A DNA stretch of 64,000 bases from Sediminibacterium sp. Its GTDB lineage: Bacteria > Bacteroidota > Bacteroidia > Chitinophagales > Chitinophagaceae. The DNA is taken from positions 22,152-86,151 of the forward strand of contig JAGOAO010000004.1 of NCBI GenBank assembly GCA_017983845.1. The letters run 5' to 3'. Made by a program: the position numbers and the translations under genes. A model generated the notes under the pieces. It saw only the letters and a program-made list of their open reading frames with translations. It did not search any database and was not told where the DNA came from. This document shows, piece by piece, positions 20,085-29,409 of this stretch (positions are counted from its first letter, which is position 1; every line of letters starts with the position of its first letter).

Positions 20085-20849
20085 ATGATGAATTTCAATT
20101 TAACACAGATTCCAGAGAGAACAAAGCAGCCGAGACAATATGGTTTAACTATGGTGATGGACAAAGGCCTTAGTTTAAGAGATGCAGAAAACTTTTTAAG
20201 TGTTGGTGCGCCACATACAGATATCGTTAAATTGGGATTTGGTACTTCATTTGTTACGCCAAATTTGAGAGCAAAAATTGAGTTATACCAAGCGCATAAT
20301 ATTCCAGTATATTTTGGTGGAACTTTATTCGAAGCATTTGTCATTAGAAATCAATTTGATGACTATATAGCAATGTGTAAGGATTACAATATTGACGTGA
20401 TAGAAGTGAGCGATGGTTCAATCGTAATTCCGCATACTGAGAAGTGTGGGTACATTGAAAAAATTTCAAAGTTTGCAAAAGTATTTAGCGAAGTAGGTAG
20501 TAAGGATGCAGCACATATTATCCCGCCATATAAGTGGATCGAATTAATGGGGGCAGAATTGAATGCAGGTGCGTCTTATGTCATAGCTGAAGCTAGAGAA
20601 GCAGGAAACGTAGGTATATATAGAGGTTCAGGAGAAGTGAGAGAAGGATTGGTACAAGAAATTTTAACTCAGATTCCTGCAGAAAAAATTCTTTGGGAAG
20701 CGCCTCAAAAAGCACAGCAATTGTATTTTCTTGAATTAATAGGTTGCAATGTGAACTTAGGTAATATTGCACCATCAGAAATTATCCCATTAGAAGCAAT
20801 GCGTATTGGATTGCGTGGTGATACTTTTGATTTATATTTAAATAAGTAA
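20085..20849 (+). CDS. Phosphosulfolactate synthase-like protein (ComA family)
   Basis: Family members add sulfite to phosphoenolpyruvate, giving phosphosulfolactate, the first step of coenzyme M synthesis in methanogens. The 254-aa length fits. Conserved-looking segments include YGLTMVMDKG, DIVKLGFGTS, VYFGGTLFE, IEVSDGSI and AGASYVIAEAREAG with GIYRGSGEVR. A bacterium of this phylum would not make coenzyme M; the product may feed a sulfonate such as sulfolactate or cysteate for sulfonolipids, but that is inference. No comB or comC is adjacent. Two bases after its stop begins aroE, so the two are coupled. Confidence 0.8.
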   Translation: MMNFNLTQIPERTKQPRQYGLTMVMDKGLSLRDAENFLSVGAPHTDIVKLGFGTSFVTPNLRAKIELYQAHNIPVYFGGTLFEAFVIRNQFDDYIAMCKDYNIDVIEVSDGSIVIPHTEKCGYIEKISKFAKVFSEVGSKDAAHIIPPYKWIELMGAELNAGASYVIAEAREAGNVGIYRGSGEVREGLVQEILTQIPAEKILWEAPQKAQQLYFLELIGCNVNLGNIAPSEIIPLEAMRIGLRGDTFDLYLNK

Positions 20850-20851
20850 AT

Positions 20852-21601
20852 GTGCGCCAGTTTGGATTAATAGGGTTTCCATTATCGCATTCTTTTTCTA
20901 AAGGATATTTTGCTGATAAATTTTCGACAGAAAATATATCGGATGCGCAATATGAAAATTACCCTATCCAATCCATTGATTTATTCCCAAAACTTTGGGA
21001 AGACAATGCGTCCTTACAAGGTTTGAACGTAACCATCCCTTATAAAAAAGCGGTCATTCCATTTTTACAATTTCCATCCACAGTGGTCGAATCCATCCAA
21101 GCATGCAATTGTATTCGATTGTTTGAAGGGGCATTATATGGTTATAATACAGACGTCATTGGGTTTGAGCAATCATTGCGCCCATTTTTACAACCTCACC
21201 ATCAAAAAGCGTTGATTTTTGGTACTGGTGGCGCTGCGGCAGCAGTAGAGTGGGTGATGAAAAAATTGGGGATCACTTATCAGTTGGTGTCTAGGACAGA
21301 AGCAGAAGGCTGTATCACTTATGCATCGCTCAATACAGACATGATTGCTTCGCATACACTGCTTATTAATACGAGTCCTGTTGGTATGTACCCAAATGTA
21401 GATGAAGCCCCTAATTTGCCTTACGAGGCCATTACTAAAGAACATCACTTGTACGACCTAGTGTACAATCCTGCACAAACTAAATTCTTGGAATTAGGCG
21501 CAAAACAGGGCGCTACTATACAAAACGGGTTAGAGATGTTGCATATCCAGGCCAATGCGAGTTGGGAGATTTGGAATAGCCCTTTGCCTTTGAAGCAATA
21601 A
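20852..21601 (+). CDS. aroE: Shikimate dehydrogenase, GTG start
   Basis: It performs the NADPH-dependent reduction of 3-dehydroshikimate in the aromatic amino acid pathway. The 249-aa protein shows the substrate-binding PLSHSFSK, the catalytic lysine segment NVTIPYKK, YNTDVIGF, the nucleotide loop FGTGGAAAAV and NTSPVGMYP. The start is GTG at 20852, two bases after the stop codon of the preceding gene; the overlapping ATG at 20850 is out of frame. The tight spacing indicates co-transcription with the comA-like gene, which is unusual company for aroE. Confidence 0.94.
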   Translation: MRQFGLIGFPLSHSFSKGYFADKFSTENISDAQYENYPIQSIDLFPKLWEDNASLQGLNVTIPYKKAVIPFLQFPSTVVESIQACNCIRLFEGALYGYNTDVIGFEQSLRPFLQPHHQKALIFGTGGAAAAVEWVMKKLGITYQLVSRTEAEGCITYASLNTDMIASHTLLINTSPVGMYPNVDEAPNLPYEAITKEHHLYDLVYNPAQTKFLELGAKQGATIQNGLEMLHIQANASWEIWNSPLPLKQ

Positions 21602-21651
21602 AGTACACGCTTACTGGATGCAGTTGCATAGCATTTTAAGCCTCGTTTTAA

Positions 21652-22230
21652 TTATAAGCTGTTCAAGAATTCGAATAATTGAGTGACGGCTTTTTGTCTA
21701 TGACTGTATTGATTCTTTTCCTCCATCGTCATACTAGCAAAGCTTTTGGTAGCACCTTCGGGAACAAAAATGGGGTCATAACCAAAGCCCTTTTCTCCCT
21801 GCATTGTAGTTAATATTTGCCCTTTACAGATGCCCTCGAAATAGTATTCTTTTTGATCCCAGATAAGACAAATCACGGTCCTAAACTGTGCAGATCTATC
21901 TTCTACACCCGCCATTTTGCTTAAAACAAGGTCGATATTGGCTTGAAAATCCCGGTCTTCACCAGCATATCTGGCACTTTTTACCCCAGGCGCTCCTCCT
22001 AAACTGACAATCTCCAGTCCCGTGTCTTCGCTAAAACAATTTTGATGGGTCATGCTAAAAATCGTCCTCGCTTTTTCTGTAGCATTCGCTTCTAATTGAT
22101 CATGTGGTTCTGGAATATCAATATCAATTCCTGCTTCTTTCAATGGAATAATTTCAAAATCATTGCCTACTAAAGATTGAATTTCGGCAACTTTATTTCG
22201 GTTGTTGGTAGCAAAAATTAAGGTGTGCAT
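21652..22230 (-). CDS. rdgB: XTP/dITP pyrophosphatase (non-canonical purine NTP hydrolase)
   Basis: It removes inosine and xanthosine triphosphates from the nucleotide pool by hydrolysis to the monophosphate. The 192-aa protein opens with FATNNRNKV and has SEDTGLEI, APGVKSARYAGE and FGYDPIFVPEG, all hallmarks of the HAM1/RdgB family. The gene lies 20 bp after the HolD-like gene on the same strand and is likely co-transcribed with it. It converges on aroE. Confidence 0.95.
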   Translation of the reverse strand: MHTLIFATNNRNKVAEIQSLVGNDFEIIPLKEAGIDIDIPEPHDQLEANATEKARTIFSMTHQNCFSEDTGLEIVSLGGAPGVKSARYAGEDRDFQANIDLVLSKMAGVEDRSAQFRTVICLIWDQKEYYFEGICKGQILTTMQGEKGFGYDPIFVPEGATKSFASMTMEEKNQYSHRQKAVTQLFEFLNSL

Positions 22231-22250
22231 TTATAAAAATATCTGAGGTA

Positions 22251-22814
22251 CTATAATTTAAAAATCAATTTCAATGCATTCCATAATTTCATTTTTTCAA
22301 CTTTAGAATCTTGATCAATTCCTTGCATGTTGGATAAATTATTACAGAATAATAATTGTGTTGCACCCAATAAAATTGGACTGTATAATTTAGTAGGTAA
22401 TTTTATTTTTAATTGCGTTGGATTGATATCAAAAATCAATACAAAATCGGAAGGTGCTTGTTCTAGAATTTGATGCAGTGAAAAGTTTTTATTGGAGAGG
22501 TTGATTAATGCAATATCTGCAATGGTTAATTTGCATGCATTTAATATAGAAGTTAATAAATCAAAGTCTCTTTCATTTAAATGAACTGCACTGGAATCTT
22601 GCACTAAAACTAGGATCTTTTTTTGGTGTTCGCCCAGAAATTTAATAGGTGCGATTGGATCGTTTTCTGCAGTGATAATTGCATTTTCAGGCTCAATAAC
22701 AGGGGAGGGTACTTCTTTTTTATCCACATTTTCCGGCACAGCACCTAGCACTAAGCTTTCTTTGTAGAGGTTCACTAATACGCTATTTGGCAGGATGTTT
22801 TTAACTTCTTTCAT
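22251..22814 (-). CDS. Hypothetical protein, possibly a DNA polymerase III psi (HolD)-like subunit
   Basis: It is 187 aa from the ATG at 22814; the longer open frame up to 22973 would run through the promoter region and first codons of ilvE and is unlikely. An acidic, proline-containing N-terminal region (about 1-60) precedes a single alpha/beta domain. Its order of elements is KKILVLVQ, a helix ending DLLTSILNACKL, FVLIFDI, a hydrophobic strand ending GATQLLF, and a C-terminal helix with KMKLWNALKLIF. That order and the closing K..LW..LK pattern resemble HolD/psi proteins, but the similarity is only by eye. No signal peptide is seen. Confidence 0.65.
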   Translation of the reverse strand: MKEVKNILPNSVLVNLYKESLVLGAVPENVDKKEVPSPVIEPENAIITAENDPIAPIKFLGEHQKKILVLVQDSSAVHLNERDFDLLTSILNACKLTIADIALINLSNKNFSLHQILEQAPSDFVLIFDINPTQLKIKLPTKLYSPILLGATQLLFCNNLSNMQGIDQDSKVEKMKLWNALKLIFKL

Positions 22815-22928
22815 AGGATTTGGATACCGAAAATTAACTGAATTGATTGGATTGAAAAAATAACAATTGTATGTCTTTATTTTTTTGTGTTTCTTTGTGC
22901 TTGATTTAGCATCAAAAAACGAATAAAA

Positions 22929-23990
22929 ATGAGTGCACAAAACATCCCATTTATTGAAATACCAAAGGAGCAATTAAGACATTTGGATCCTAAAAATTTC
23001 TTCTTTGGAAAAAGTTTCACCAACTATATGTTGGAAGCAGATTACATTGATGGTGAATGGAAGAATGCAGTCATTAAAAAATTCGAACCATTGCAATTAG
23101 ATCCATCCTCTGCAGTGTTGCATTATGGACAATCTATTTTCGAGGGCATTAAAGCGTATAAAAGTGCAACAGATCAAGTGGTGATTTTTAGACCTCAAGA
23201 AAATTTTAAACGTTTTAATATTTCTGCAGAAAGAATGCAAATGCCAACTGTTCCTGAATGGTTATTTTTAGATGGCATGAAACAATTAATTCAAATTGAA
23301 CAAGGTTGGATTCCAAAAGAAGAAGACCATTCTTTATACATTCGTCCATTTATGATTGCAACAGATCCATTCTTAGGAGTGCGTCCATCTGCAACGTATA
23401 AGTTCATGATCATTTTAGGTCCAGCAGGTCCATACCATGCTGAGCCAATGAAAATTTTAATTGAACAAAAATATACAAGAGCCACTCCAGGTGGAGTAGG
23501 TTTTGCAAAAAATGGAGGTAATTATGGAGCGAGTTTATATCCTGTTGCATTAGCGCAACAAAAAGGATACGATCAAGTTTTGTGGACCGATGCCTTAGAA
23601 CATAAATTTGTAGAAGAGGTGGGGATGATGAACGTGATGTTTGTAATAGATGGAAAAGTCATCACGCCGAGCTTAGAAAGAGGAACTGTGCTAAAAGGCA
23701 TCACAAGAGATAGCGCCATCACTTTATTAAGAGATATGGGCTATACGGTAGAGGAGCGCAACCTTTCTGTAGAAGAAATTGTGGCAGCACATAAGGCTGG
23801 AAAGTTGGAAGAGGTATTTGGGGTGGGGACGGCAGCTGTGGTCTCCTATGTCTCCAAATTAGCAGAGGGAGATTATGTGATGGAATTTGACATGAGCAAG
23901 TTAAAAGTGGCTCCAAACCTCAAAAAGAAGCTAAATGACATCCGTGTAGGGCTAGAAGTGGATAAACATGGGTGGTTGGTGAAAATTTAG
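22929..23990 (+). CDS. ilvE: Branched-chain amino acid aminotransferase
   Basis: It is a PLP enzyme for the last step of valine, leucine and isoleucine synthesis and the first step of their breakdown. The 353-aa length fits the BCAT2/eukaryotic-like type. Visible segments are LHYGQSIFEGIKAY, the lysine-containing GFAKNGGNYGASL, EEVGMMNVMF and FGVGTAAVVSYV. It is transcribed divergently from the HolD-like gene with about 114 bp between the starts. No other ilv or leu genes are near. Confidence 0.95.
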   Translation: MSAQNIPFIEIPKEQLRHLDPKNFFFGKSFTNYMLEADYIDGEWKNAVIKKFEPLQLDPSSAVLHYGQSIFEGIKAYKSATDQVVIFRPQENFKRFNISAERMQMPTVPEWLFLDGMKQLIQIEQGWIPKEEDHSLYIRPFMIATDPFLGVRPSATYKFMIILGPAGPYHAEPMKILIEQKYTRATPGGVGFAKNGGNYGASLYPVALAQQKGYDQVLWTDALEHKFVEEVGMMNVMFVIDGKVITPSLERGTVLKGITRDSAITLLRDMGYTVEERNLSVEEIVAAHKAGKLEEVFGVGTAAVVSYVSKLAEGDYVMEFDMSKLKVAPNLKKKLNDIRVGLEVDKHGWLVKI

Positions 23991-24091
23991 TTAAATAACT
24001 GTTAATCAGGCATTTAACTAGCAAAAACAAAGACAATCGTACGGTAAAAGGGGCTAATTGCTTTATTTTTTTAAAAATAGCAAATAAACAT

Positions 24092-24122
24092 TTTGGTAAT
24101 TCGTTTACAGCCATTACCTTTG
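24092..24122 (+). promoter_or_regulatory. Promoter of rpsL-rpsG
   Basis: TTTG (24092-24095), a 19-bp spacer and TACCTTTG (24115-24122) match the consensus perfectly. The predicted leader is about 44 nt. Confidence 0.8.
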
Positions 24123-24169
24123 CCGTCCGAATTTTTTATAAACCGAAATTGAACTAAACAGGATAATTA

Positions 24170-24550
24170 ATGCCTACTATTCAACAATTAGTGAGAAAAG
24201 GCCGTGAGATCATCAGGGCTAAAAGTAAATCAAGAGCTTTGGATGCATGTCCTCAGCGTCGTGGTGTTTGTACAAGAGTATATACAACAACTCCAAAAAA
24301 GCCAAACTCTGCGTTACGTAAAGTAGCAAAAGTACGTTTGACTAATAAAATTGAAGTCATTGCCTATATCCCAGGTGAAGGCCACAACTTACAAGAGCAC
24401 AGTATCGTATTAATCCGTGGTGGTCGTGTAAAAGACTTACCGGGTGTACGTTACCATATTGTTCGTGGTAGTTTGGATACTGCTGGTGTTAAAGACCGTA
24501 AGCAGTCTCGTTCTAAGTATGGTACTAAGAAAGAAAAAGCAAAAAAATAA
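24170..24550 (+). CDS. rpsL: 30S ribosomal protein S12
   Basis: It is a decoding-centre protein of the small subunit. At 126 aa it has the usual length and contains [20 protein letters not shown] and [13 protein letters not shown]. The lysines in [10 protein letters not shown] and VKDLPGV that change in streptomycin-resistant mutants are the wild-type residues here. It is first gene of the rpsL-rpsG unit, 27 bp before rpsG. Confidence 0.98.
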   Translation: MPTIQQLVRKGREIIRAKSKSRALDACPQRRGVCTRVYTTTPKKPNSALRKVAKVRLTNKIEVIAYIPGEGHNLQEHSIVLIRGGRVKDLPGVRYHIVRGSLDTAGVKDRKQSRSKYGTKKEKAKK

Positions 24551-24577
24551 TCAAGTAACAACTAATTAATATTCGAC

Positions 24578-25045
24578 ATGCGTAAAGCACAACCTAAAAA
24601 AATTCCATTAGCACCAGATCCTCGTTTCAACGATGTTCAAGTGACTCGTTTTATCAACAACATCATGTTGGACGGTAAAAAGACAACTGCCTTCAAAATT
24701 TTCTACGACTCTTTAGAGAAAGTAGCTAAAATGACAAACGAAGATGGTTATGAAATGTGGAAGAAAGCTGTAGCAAACGTAACTCCAGCGGTTGAAGTTC
24801 GTAGCCGTCGTATTGGTGGTGCAACTTTCCAAATCCCTGCTGAAGTTCGTGCAGACAGAAAAATTTCTTTAAGCATGAAGTGGTTGGTACGTTTTAGCCG
24901 TGAGCGTAACGGTAAAACAATGGCAGACAAATTAGCGAATGAAATCGTTGCAGCTACAAAAGGCGAAGGCGGTGCATTCAAGAAGAAAGAAGATACACAC
25001 CGTATGGCTGAGGCGAACAAAGCGTTCTCTCACTTTAAAGTGTAA
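24578..25045 (+). CDS. rpsG: 30S ribosomal protein S7
   Basis: It is a primary 16S rRNA-binding protein of the small-subunit head, 155 aa, with [16 protein letters not shown] and MADKLANEI. It is second in the rpsL operon, and a terminator follows directly, so unlike in many bacteria fusA is not simply read through from here. Confidence 0.98.
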   Translation: MRKAQPKKIPLAPDPRFNDVQVTRFINNIMLDGKKTTAFKIFYDSLEKVAKMTNEDGYEMWKKAVANVTPAVEVRSRRIGGATFQIPAEVRADRKISLSMKWLVRFSRERNGKTMADKLANEIVAATKGEGGAFKKKEDTHRMAEANKAFSHFKV

Positions 25046-25080
25046 TCTCCTCAAAAGGAATCATTTACCTTACTATATCA

Positions 25081-25113
25081 AAACCTCAACAGCAATGTTG
25101 AGGTTTTTTATTT
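25081..25113 (+). terminator. Terminator after rpsG
   Basis: An 11-bp stem (AAAACCTCAAC and complement) with an AGCAAT loop is followed by a T-run. It divides rpsL-rpsG from fusA. Confidence 0.85.
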
Positions 25114-25155
25114 AAAAAAAGGGGCCGGAATCCGTTTTTCAATCACTTATATGAT

Positions 25156-25163
25156 TAACTTTG
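25156..25163 (+). promoter_or_regulatory. -7 element of the fusA promoter
   Basis: TAACTTTG lies 41 bp before the fusA start, directly after the rpsG terminator. No clear -33 TTTG is visible at standard spacing. Confidence 0.6.
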
Positions 25164-25204
25164 CGCCTCGGAAAATTGGATAAATAAAATTAAACAACCC
25201 TAAT

Positions 25205-27358
25205 ATGGCGGACTTAAGACTACAAAGAAACTTTGGTATTGCTGCGCACATTGATGCGGGTAAGACTACAACCACTGAACGTATCTTGCGTTACACTGGT
25301 ATGATTCACAAAATTGGTGAAGTACATGATGGTGGTGCTACCACTGACTGGATGGAGCAAGAAAAAGAAAGAGGTATCACAATTACTTCAGCAGCGGTAA
25401 GTTGTCAATGGCAATTTCCAACTGTATTAGGTAAGAAAGATGCAAACACTAAAGATTATTATTTCAATATCATTGATACTCCAGGACACGTTGACTTTAC
25501 TGTAGAGGTAGAGCGTTCTATGCGTGTATTGGATGGTTTGATTGCTTTGTTCTCTGCTGTGGATGGTGTTGAGCCTCAATCAGAGACTGTATGGCGTCAA
25601 GCAAACCGTTACAAAGTTCCTCGTATCGGTTTCGTAAATAAAATGGATCGTGCTGGTGCAGATTTCTTAATGGTAGTAAACCAAGTAAGAGAAATGTTAG
25701 GTGCGAAAGCGGTGCCATTGCAATTACCAATTGGAGCTGAAGATGGTTTCAAAGGGGTAGTGGATTTGATTAAAATGAAAGGTATTATCTGGGACGATGC
25801 AACAGAAGGTATGACGTATGCAGAGATTCCTGTACCAGATGATATGAAAGAAGATGTAGATTATTGGAGAGCTCAATTGATTGAAGCTGTTGCTGAATAC
25901 GATGACAAGTTAATGGAGAAATTCTTTGAGAACCCAGATTCAATTTCTGAAGATGAAGTTCATGAAGCCATCCGTAAAGCATGTATCGATTTAAGTATCG
26001 TACCAATGATGTGTGGTTCTTCTTTCAAAAACAAGGGTGTACAAACTGCATTGGATGCGGTATGTCGTTATTTACCTTCTCCAGTTGATGTAGATGACAC
26101 AGAAGGTACAGATCCTGATACAGGAGAGAAAATCTACCGTAAGCCGAATGCAAAAGAACCATTTGCTGCATTGGCATTCAAAATCATGACAGATCCATTC
26201 GTAGGACGTCTTGCGTTCTTCAGATGTTATTCTGGTCACTTAGATGCGGGTTCTTATGTAAGAAACGTACGTAGTGGTAAGAATGAGCGTATCTCTCGTA
26301 TCATGAAAATGTTCGCGAACAAACAAAACCCAATCGATTTTATCGAAGCAGGTGATATCGCAGCAGCGGTTGGATTTAAAGAGATCAAAACAGGAGATAC
26401 ATTATGTGATGAGAATCACTTGATTGTATTGGAGAATATGTTTATTCCAGAACCAGTTATCTCGGTTGCTGTTGAGCCTAAAACTCAAGCAGACGTGGAT
26501 AAAATGGGTATGGCAATTGCTAAATTAGTAGAGGAAGATCCTACATTAAGAGTAAAAACTGACGAAGATACAGGTCAAACGATCTTATCTGGTATGGGTG
26601 AATTACACTTAGAGATCATCGTTGACCGTATGCGTCGCGAGTTCAAAGTAGAGATCAACCAAGGTAACCCTCAGGTTGCTTACAAAGAGTCATTTGGAAC
26701 GACTATCGAACACCGTGAAGTGTTGAAGAAGCAATCAGGTGGTCGTGGTAAGTTCGCAGATATCCAATTCTCTATCGGACCTGCAGATGAGGAGTGGTTA
26801 GCAGCAAATCCTGACAAAAAAGCGTTCCAATTCGTGAATGACTTATTTGGTGGATCAATCCCTAAGGAATTTGTTCCTGCAATCACAAAAGGTTTTGAAA
26901 CTTCAATGACTTCAGGTGTATTAGCTGGTTTCCCAGTGAACAACATGAAAGTTAGAGTATATGATGGTTCTTACCATGATGTGGATTCTGATGCAATGTC
27001 ATTTGAATTGTGTGCTAAAGCTGGTTTCAGAACTGCTGGTAAGAAAGCGAAGCCTACTTTACTTGAGCCAATCATGAAAGTAGAGGTAGTTACTCCAGAT
27101 CAGTACATGGGAGATGTAACTGGTGACTTGAACCGTCGTCGTGGTATGTTAGAAGGTATGGACAGCCGCGGTAACTTACAAGTAATCAAGGCTAAAGTAC
27201 CATTGAGCGAGATGTTCGGATACGTAACTCAATTACGTTCTTTGAGCTCTGGTCGTGCCACATCTACTATGGAATTCAGTCACTACAACCCAGCACCGAA
27301 CAATATTGCTGAGGAAGTAATGGCTAAGAATAAAGGAAAAGTGAAAGATGACGAATAG
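25205..27358 (+). CDS. fusA: Elongation factor G
   Basis: It is the GTPase that drives translocation of tRNA and mRNA on the ribosome. The 717-aa protein has the G1 loop AHIDAGKTT (residues 14-22), DTPGHVDF (G3) and NKMDRAGAD (G4), and domains II-V to the C-terminus. The domain IV tip region and the sequence [13 protein letters not shown] are intact. It has its own promoter and a strong terminator. As is common in Bacteroidota, no tuf gene lies between fusA and rpsJ. Confidence 0.98.
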   Translation: MADLRLQRNFGIAAHIDAGKTTTTERILRYTGMIHKIGEVHDGGATTDWMEQEKERGITITSAAVSCQWQFPTVLGKKDANTKDYYFNIIDTPGHVDFTVEVERSMRVLDGLIALFSAVDGVEPQSETVWRQANRYKVPRIGFVNKMDRAGADFLMVVNQVREMLGAKAVPLQLPIGAEDGFKGVVDLIKMKGIIWDDATEGMTYAEIPVPDDMKEDVDYWRAQLIEAVAEYDDKLMEKFFENPDSISEDEVHEAIRKACIDLSIVPMMCGSSFKNKGVQTALDAVCRYLPSPVDVDDTEGTDPDTGEKIYRKPNAKEPFAALAFKIMTDPFVGRLAFFRCYSGHLDAGSYVRNVRSGKNERISRIMKMFANKQNPIDFIEAGDIAAAVGFKEIKTGDTLCDENHLIVLENMFIPEPVISVAVEPKTQADVDKMGMAIAKLVEEDPTLRVKTDEDTGQTILSGMGELHLEIIVDRMRREFKVEINQGNPQVAYKESFGTTIEHREVLKKQSGGRGKFADIQFSIGPADEEWLAANPDKKAFQFVNDLFGGSIPKEFVPAITKGFETSMTSGVLAGFPVNNMKVRVYDGSYHDVDSDAMSFELCAKAGFRTAGKKAKPTLLEPIMKVEVVTPDQYMGDVTGDLNRRRGMLEGMDSRGNLQVIKAKVPLSEMFGYVTQLRSLSSGRATSTMEFSHYNPAPNNIAEEVMAKNKGKVKDDE

Positions 27359-27398
27359 GTCCAATTAGGATCAATTCATTGATTTTCAATAAATTAGG

Positions 27399-27434
27399 AG
27401 CCCCCTCCAGTCAAATGGTGGGGGCTTTCTTTTG
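27399..27434 (+). terminator. Terminator after fusA
   Basis: A G/C-rich stem (AGCCCCC/GGGGGCT, one T.T mismatch, then TCCA region) with a six-base loop is followed by TTTCTTTT. It isolates fusA from the S10 operon. Confidence 0.85.
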
Positions 27435-27491
27435 CCCGAGTAGGGTGTTAGAAATTATTTTGAAAAAAAATTAAAAAAAACACAATATTTC

Positions 27492-27522
27492 TTGAATGTT
27501 AGGTTACAACCCATTACCTTTG
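27492..27522 (+). promoter_or_regulatory. Promoter of the S10 operon
   Basis: TTG (27492-27494), a 20-bp spacer and TACCTTTG (27515-27522) form the promoter. The predicted leader before rpsJ is only about 27 nt, too short for an S10-type regulatory leader in the usual place. Confidence 0.75.
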
Positions 27523-27552
27523 CATCCCCAAGATAATTTGGAAAAATAAGCT

Positions 27553-27858
27553 ATGTCTCAAAGAATTAGAATAAAATTACAATCTTACGATCACAACTTA
27601 GTTGACAAGTCAGCTGAGAAAATCGTAAAAACAGTACGCAGTACAGGTGCAGTAGTTACAGGTCCTATTCCTTTGCCTACACACAAACGCATTTTCACTG
27701 TGTTACGTTCACCGCACGTTAACAAGAAAAGTCGTGAGCAGTTTCAATTAGCAACGCACAAGCGTTTATTGGACATCTACACGTCTTCTTCTAAAACAGT
27801 AGACGCCCTAAGTAAGTTAGACTTACCTTCAGGTGTTGAGGTAGAAATTAAAGCATAA
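27553..27858 (+). CDS. rpsJ: 30S ribosomal protein S10
   Basis: It is a small-subunit head protein, also NusE in antitermination complexes. At 101 aa it shows [40 protein letters not shown] (split by family spacing) and the end [12 protein letters not shown]. It is first gene of the S10-spc cluster and is separated from rplC by an exceptionally long 250-nt structured spacer. Confidence 0.98.
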   Translation: MSQRIRIKLQSYDHNLVDKSAEKIVKTVRSTGAVVTGPIPLPTHKRIFTVLRSPHVNKKSREQFQLATHKRLLDIYTSSSKTVDALSKLDLPSGVEVEIKA

Positions 27859-28108
27859 GTACTTTATAATTACCATCTCCCAATCGCTGCCCATTATGCA
27901 GTAGTCGAGAAAGGAGCGCTGGTTTGATCAAAGTAAAATATAAACAGGCCCTTCGAGGTTTGTTTACTTCCGGTACTTCCCCTCTCATTAGTGAGAAACA
28001 AAGGAAAAGGTCGGCAGCAAACAGGGATTGAATCCGAGCTACTACTAAAAGGTAGCATCATCATCGGATGTCCTCAGAACCAAGAGCGGGGCATAAACCG
28101 CAAAATAG
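27859..28108 (+). promoter_or_regulatory. Structured RNA spacer between rpsJ and rplC, candidate cis-regulatory leader
   Basis: This 250-nt gap is more G/C-rich than the other spacers and folds by eye into several hairpins. These are 27931-27969 (9 bp with loop CTTCGA, plus an outer AAGT/ACTT), 27983-27996 (TCTCA/TGAGA, loop TTAG) and 28024-28074 (three stacked helices: GGGA/TCCT, ATCCGA/TCGGAT, GCTAC/GTAGC). A fourth, 28086-28101 (GCGG/CCGC), ends seven bases before the rplC start. GCTGCC (27886-27891) can also pair with GGCAGC (28013-28018) and enclose the middle hairpins. No open frame here looks real. In enterobacteria L4 regulates this operon through a leader before rpsJ; an internal leader before rplC would be a different arrangement. 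No tRNA or terminator T-run is seen. Confidence 0.6.
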
Positions 28109-28726
28109 ATGAAAGGTATTATTGGAAAAAAAATTGGCATGACCAGCATCTTCGCCGAAGATGGAAAGCAAATCGCTTGCACCATTATCGAAGCTGGCCC
28201 TTGTACAGTCACTCAGGTTAAAACTCCTGAAGTAGACGGTTACAGCGCAGTGCAATTAGCATTGGGCGACAAGAAAGAAAAGCATTCTACAAAGTCTGAA
28301 ATTAATCACTACGCAAAAGCGCAGACTGCTCCCAAAAAATTCGTAAAAGAGTTCCGCAACTATGATCTTGAAGCTGCACTAGGAACAACACTTACCTTAG
28401 ACTTGTTCTCTGAAGGAGATACTGTTGAAGTTGTTGGTACAACAAAGGGTAAAGGTTTCCAAGGTGTTGTTAAGCGTCATGGATTTAGTGGTGTGGGTGA
28501 AGCTACGCACGGACAACACGACCGTTCTCGTGCTCCAGGTTCTATTGGTGGATCATCTTATCCAGCAAGAGTATTCAAGGGCATGCGCATGGCTGGTCGT
28601 ATGGGTAACGATCGCGTTAAAACAAAAGGTTTAAAAGTATTAAAATTATTCCCAGAGAAGAACTACTTATTAGTAAGTGGATCAGTTCCTGGCCATAATG
28701 GTTCAATCGTTTTAATCCAAAAGTAA
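28109..28726 (+). CDS. rplC: 50S ribosomal protein L3
   Basis: It is an early-assembly 23S rRNA-binding protein near the peptidyl transferase centre, 205 aa. It has [13 protein letters not shown] at the start, [17 protein letters not shown] and the loop around [23 protein letters not shown]. Its translation start lies directly after the structured rpsJ-rplC spacer, so it would be the first target of any control exerted there. Confidence 0.98.
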   Translation: MKGIIGKKIGMTSIFAEDGKQIACTIIEAGPCTVTQVKTPEVDGYSAVQLALGDKKEKHSTKSEINHYAKAQTAPKKFVKEFRNYDLEAALGTTLTLDLFSEGDTVEVVGTTKGKGFQGVVKRHGFSGVGEATHGQHDRSRAPGSIGGSSYPARVFKGMRMAGRMGNDRVKTKGLKVLKLFPEKNYLLVSGSVPGHNGSIVLIQK

Positions 28727-28746
28727 TCACCACTTAATCGACAACA

Positions 28747-29382
28747 ATGCAATTAGAAGTAATAGATATAAAAGGCAAAAAAACAGGCAGACAGGTAGAA
28801 TTACCTGCTGAGATTTTTGGTGCTACACCAAATGATCACGTTATTTATTTAGCCGTTAAACAATATTTGGCTGCACGCCGTTCAGGTACGCATAAAGTGA
28901 AAACTCGTGCGGAAGTACAAGGTGCTAGCAGAAAATTACACAAACAAAAAGGTACAGGTGGAGCTCGTAAGGGTAATATCCGTAACCCTTTGTACAAGGG
29001 TGGTGGTACCATCTTTGGACCAAAGCCTCACTCTTACGATTTCAAATTGAACCGTAAAGTGAAAGACTTGGCTAAAATCTCTGCTTTATCTCATAAGGCG
29101 ATTGATCAAGCGATCTTAGTTTTAGAAGACATCAAAATGTCTACTCCTAAAACAAAGGAAATCACTGCTATCATGAACCAATTGAAATTAGAGAACAAAA
29201 AGACTTTAGTAATCTTACCTGAGTACGATGAAAACATCTACTTAAGTACACGTAATATTCCTAATGTAGCAAGTTCTTTATTATCTGATATCAACACATA
29301 CGACATCATGAATGCTGACGTATTAGTGATCACAGAAGGTGCTGCTAAAATCTTTAACGAAGAGGAAAAAGCAATTGCTTAA
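28747..29382 (+). CDS. rplD: 50S ribosomal protein L4
   Basis: It is a 23S rRNA-binding protein lining the exit tunnel, 211 aa. The long tunnel loop is visible around KQKGTGGARKGNIRNP and GGGTIFGPKPHSY. In other bacteria L4 is the autoregulator of the S10 operon, so it is a natural candidate to bind the spacer before rplC (inference). Confidence 0.98.
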   Translation: MQLEVIDIKGKKTGRQVELPAEIFGATPNDHVIYLAVKQYLAARRSGTHKVKTRAEVQGASRKLHKQKGTGGARKGNIRNPLYKGGGTIFGPKPHSYDFKLNRKVKDLAKISALSHKAIDQAILVLEDIKMSTPKTKEITAIMNQLKLENKKTLVILPEYDENIYLSTRNIPNVASSLLSDINTYDIMNADVLVITEGAAKIFNEEEKAIA

Positions 29383-29409
29383 TCCTTATAAGGTATAAAA
29401 CTTATTATT

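Noticed and set aside
22815..22973. N-terminal extension of the HolD-like gene to 22973
   Set aside because: It would cross the ilvE start and promoter region; residues are Phe/Tyr/Asn-rich and unlike the rest. The ATG at 22814 is preferred.
24058..24083. A/T-rich hairpin TTGCT...AGCAA after ilvE
   Set aside because: The stem is weak and interrupted and there is no clean T-run; it could be an ilvE terminator but is not strong enough to call.
27859..28108. A tRNA or a standard terminator in the rpsJ-rplC spacer
   Set aside because: No cloverleaf with a T-loop GTTCGA and acceptor pairing was found, and no hairpin there is followed by a T-run.
27991..28221. A 76-codon open frame in the rpsJ-rplC spacer running into rplC
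   Set aside because: It overlaps the certain rplC start in another frame, has no recognisable domain, and lies in sequence better explained by RNA structure.
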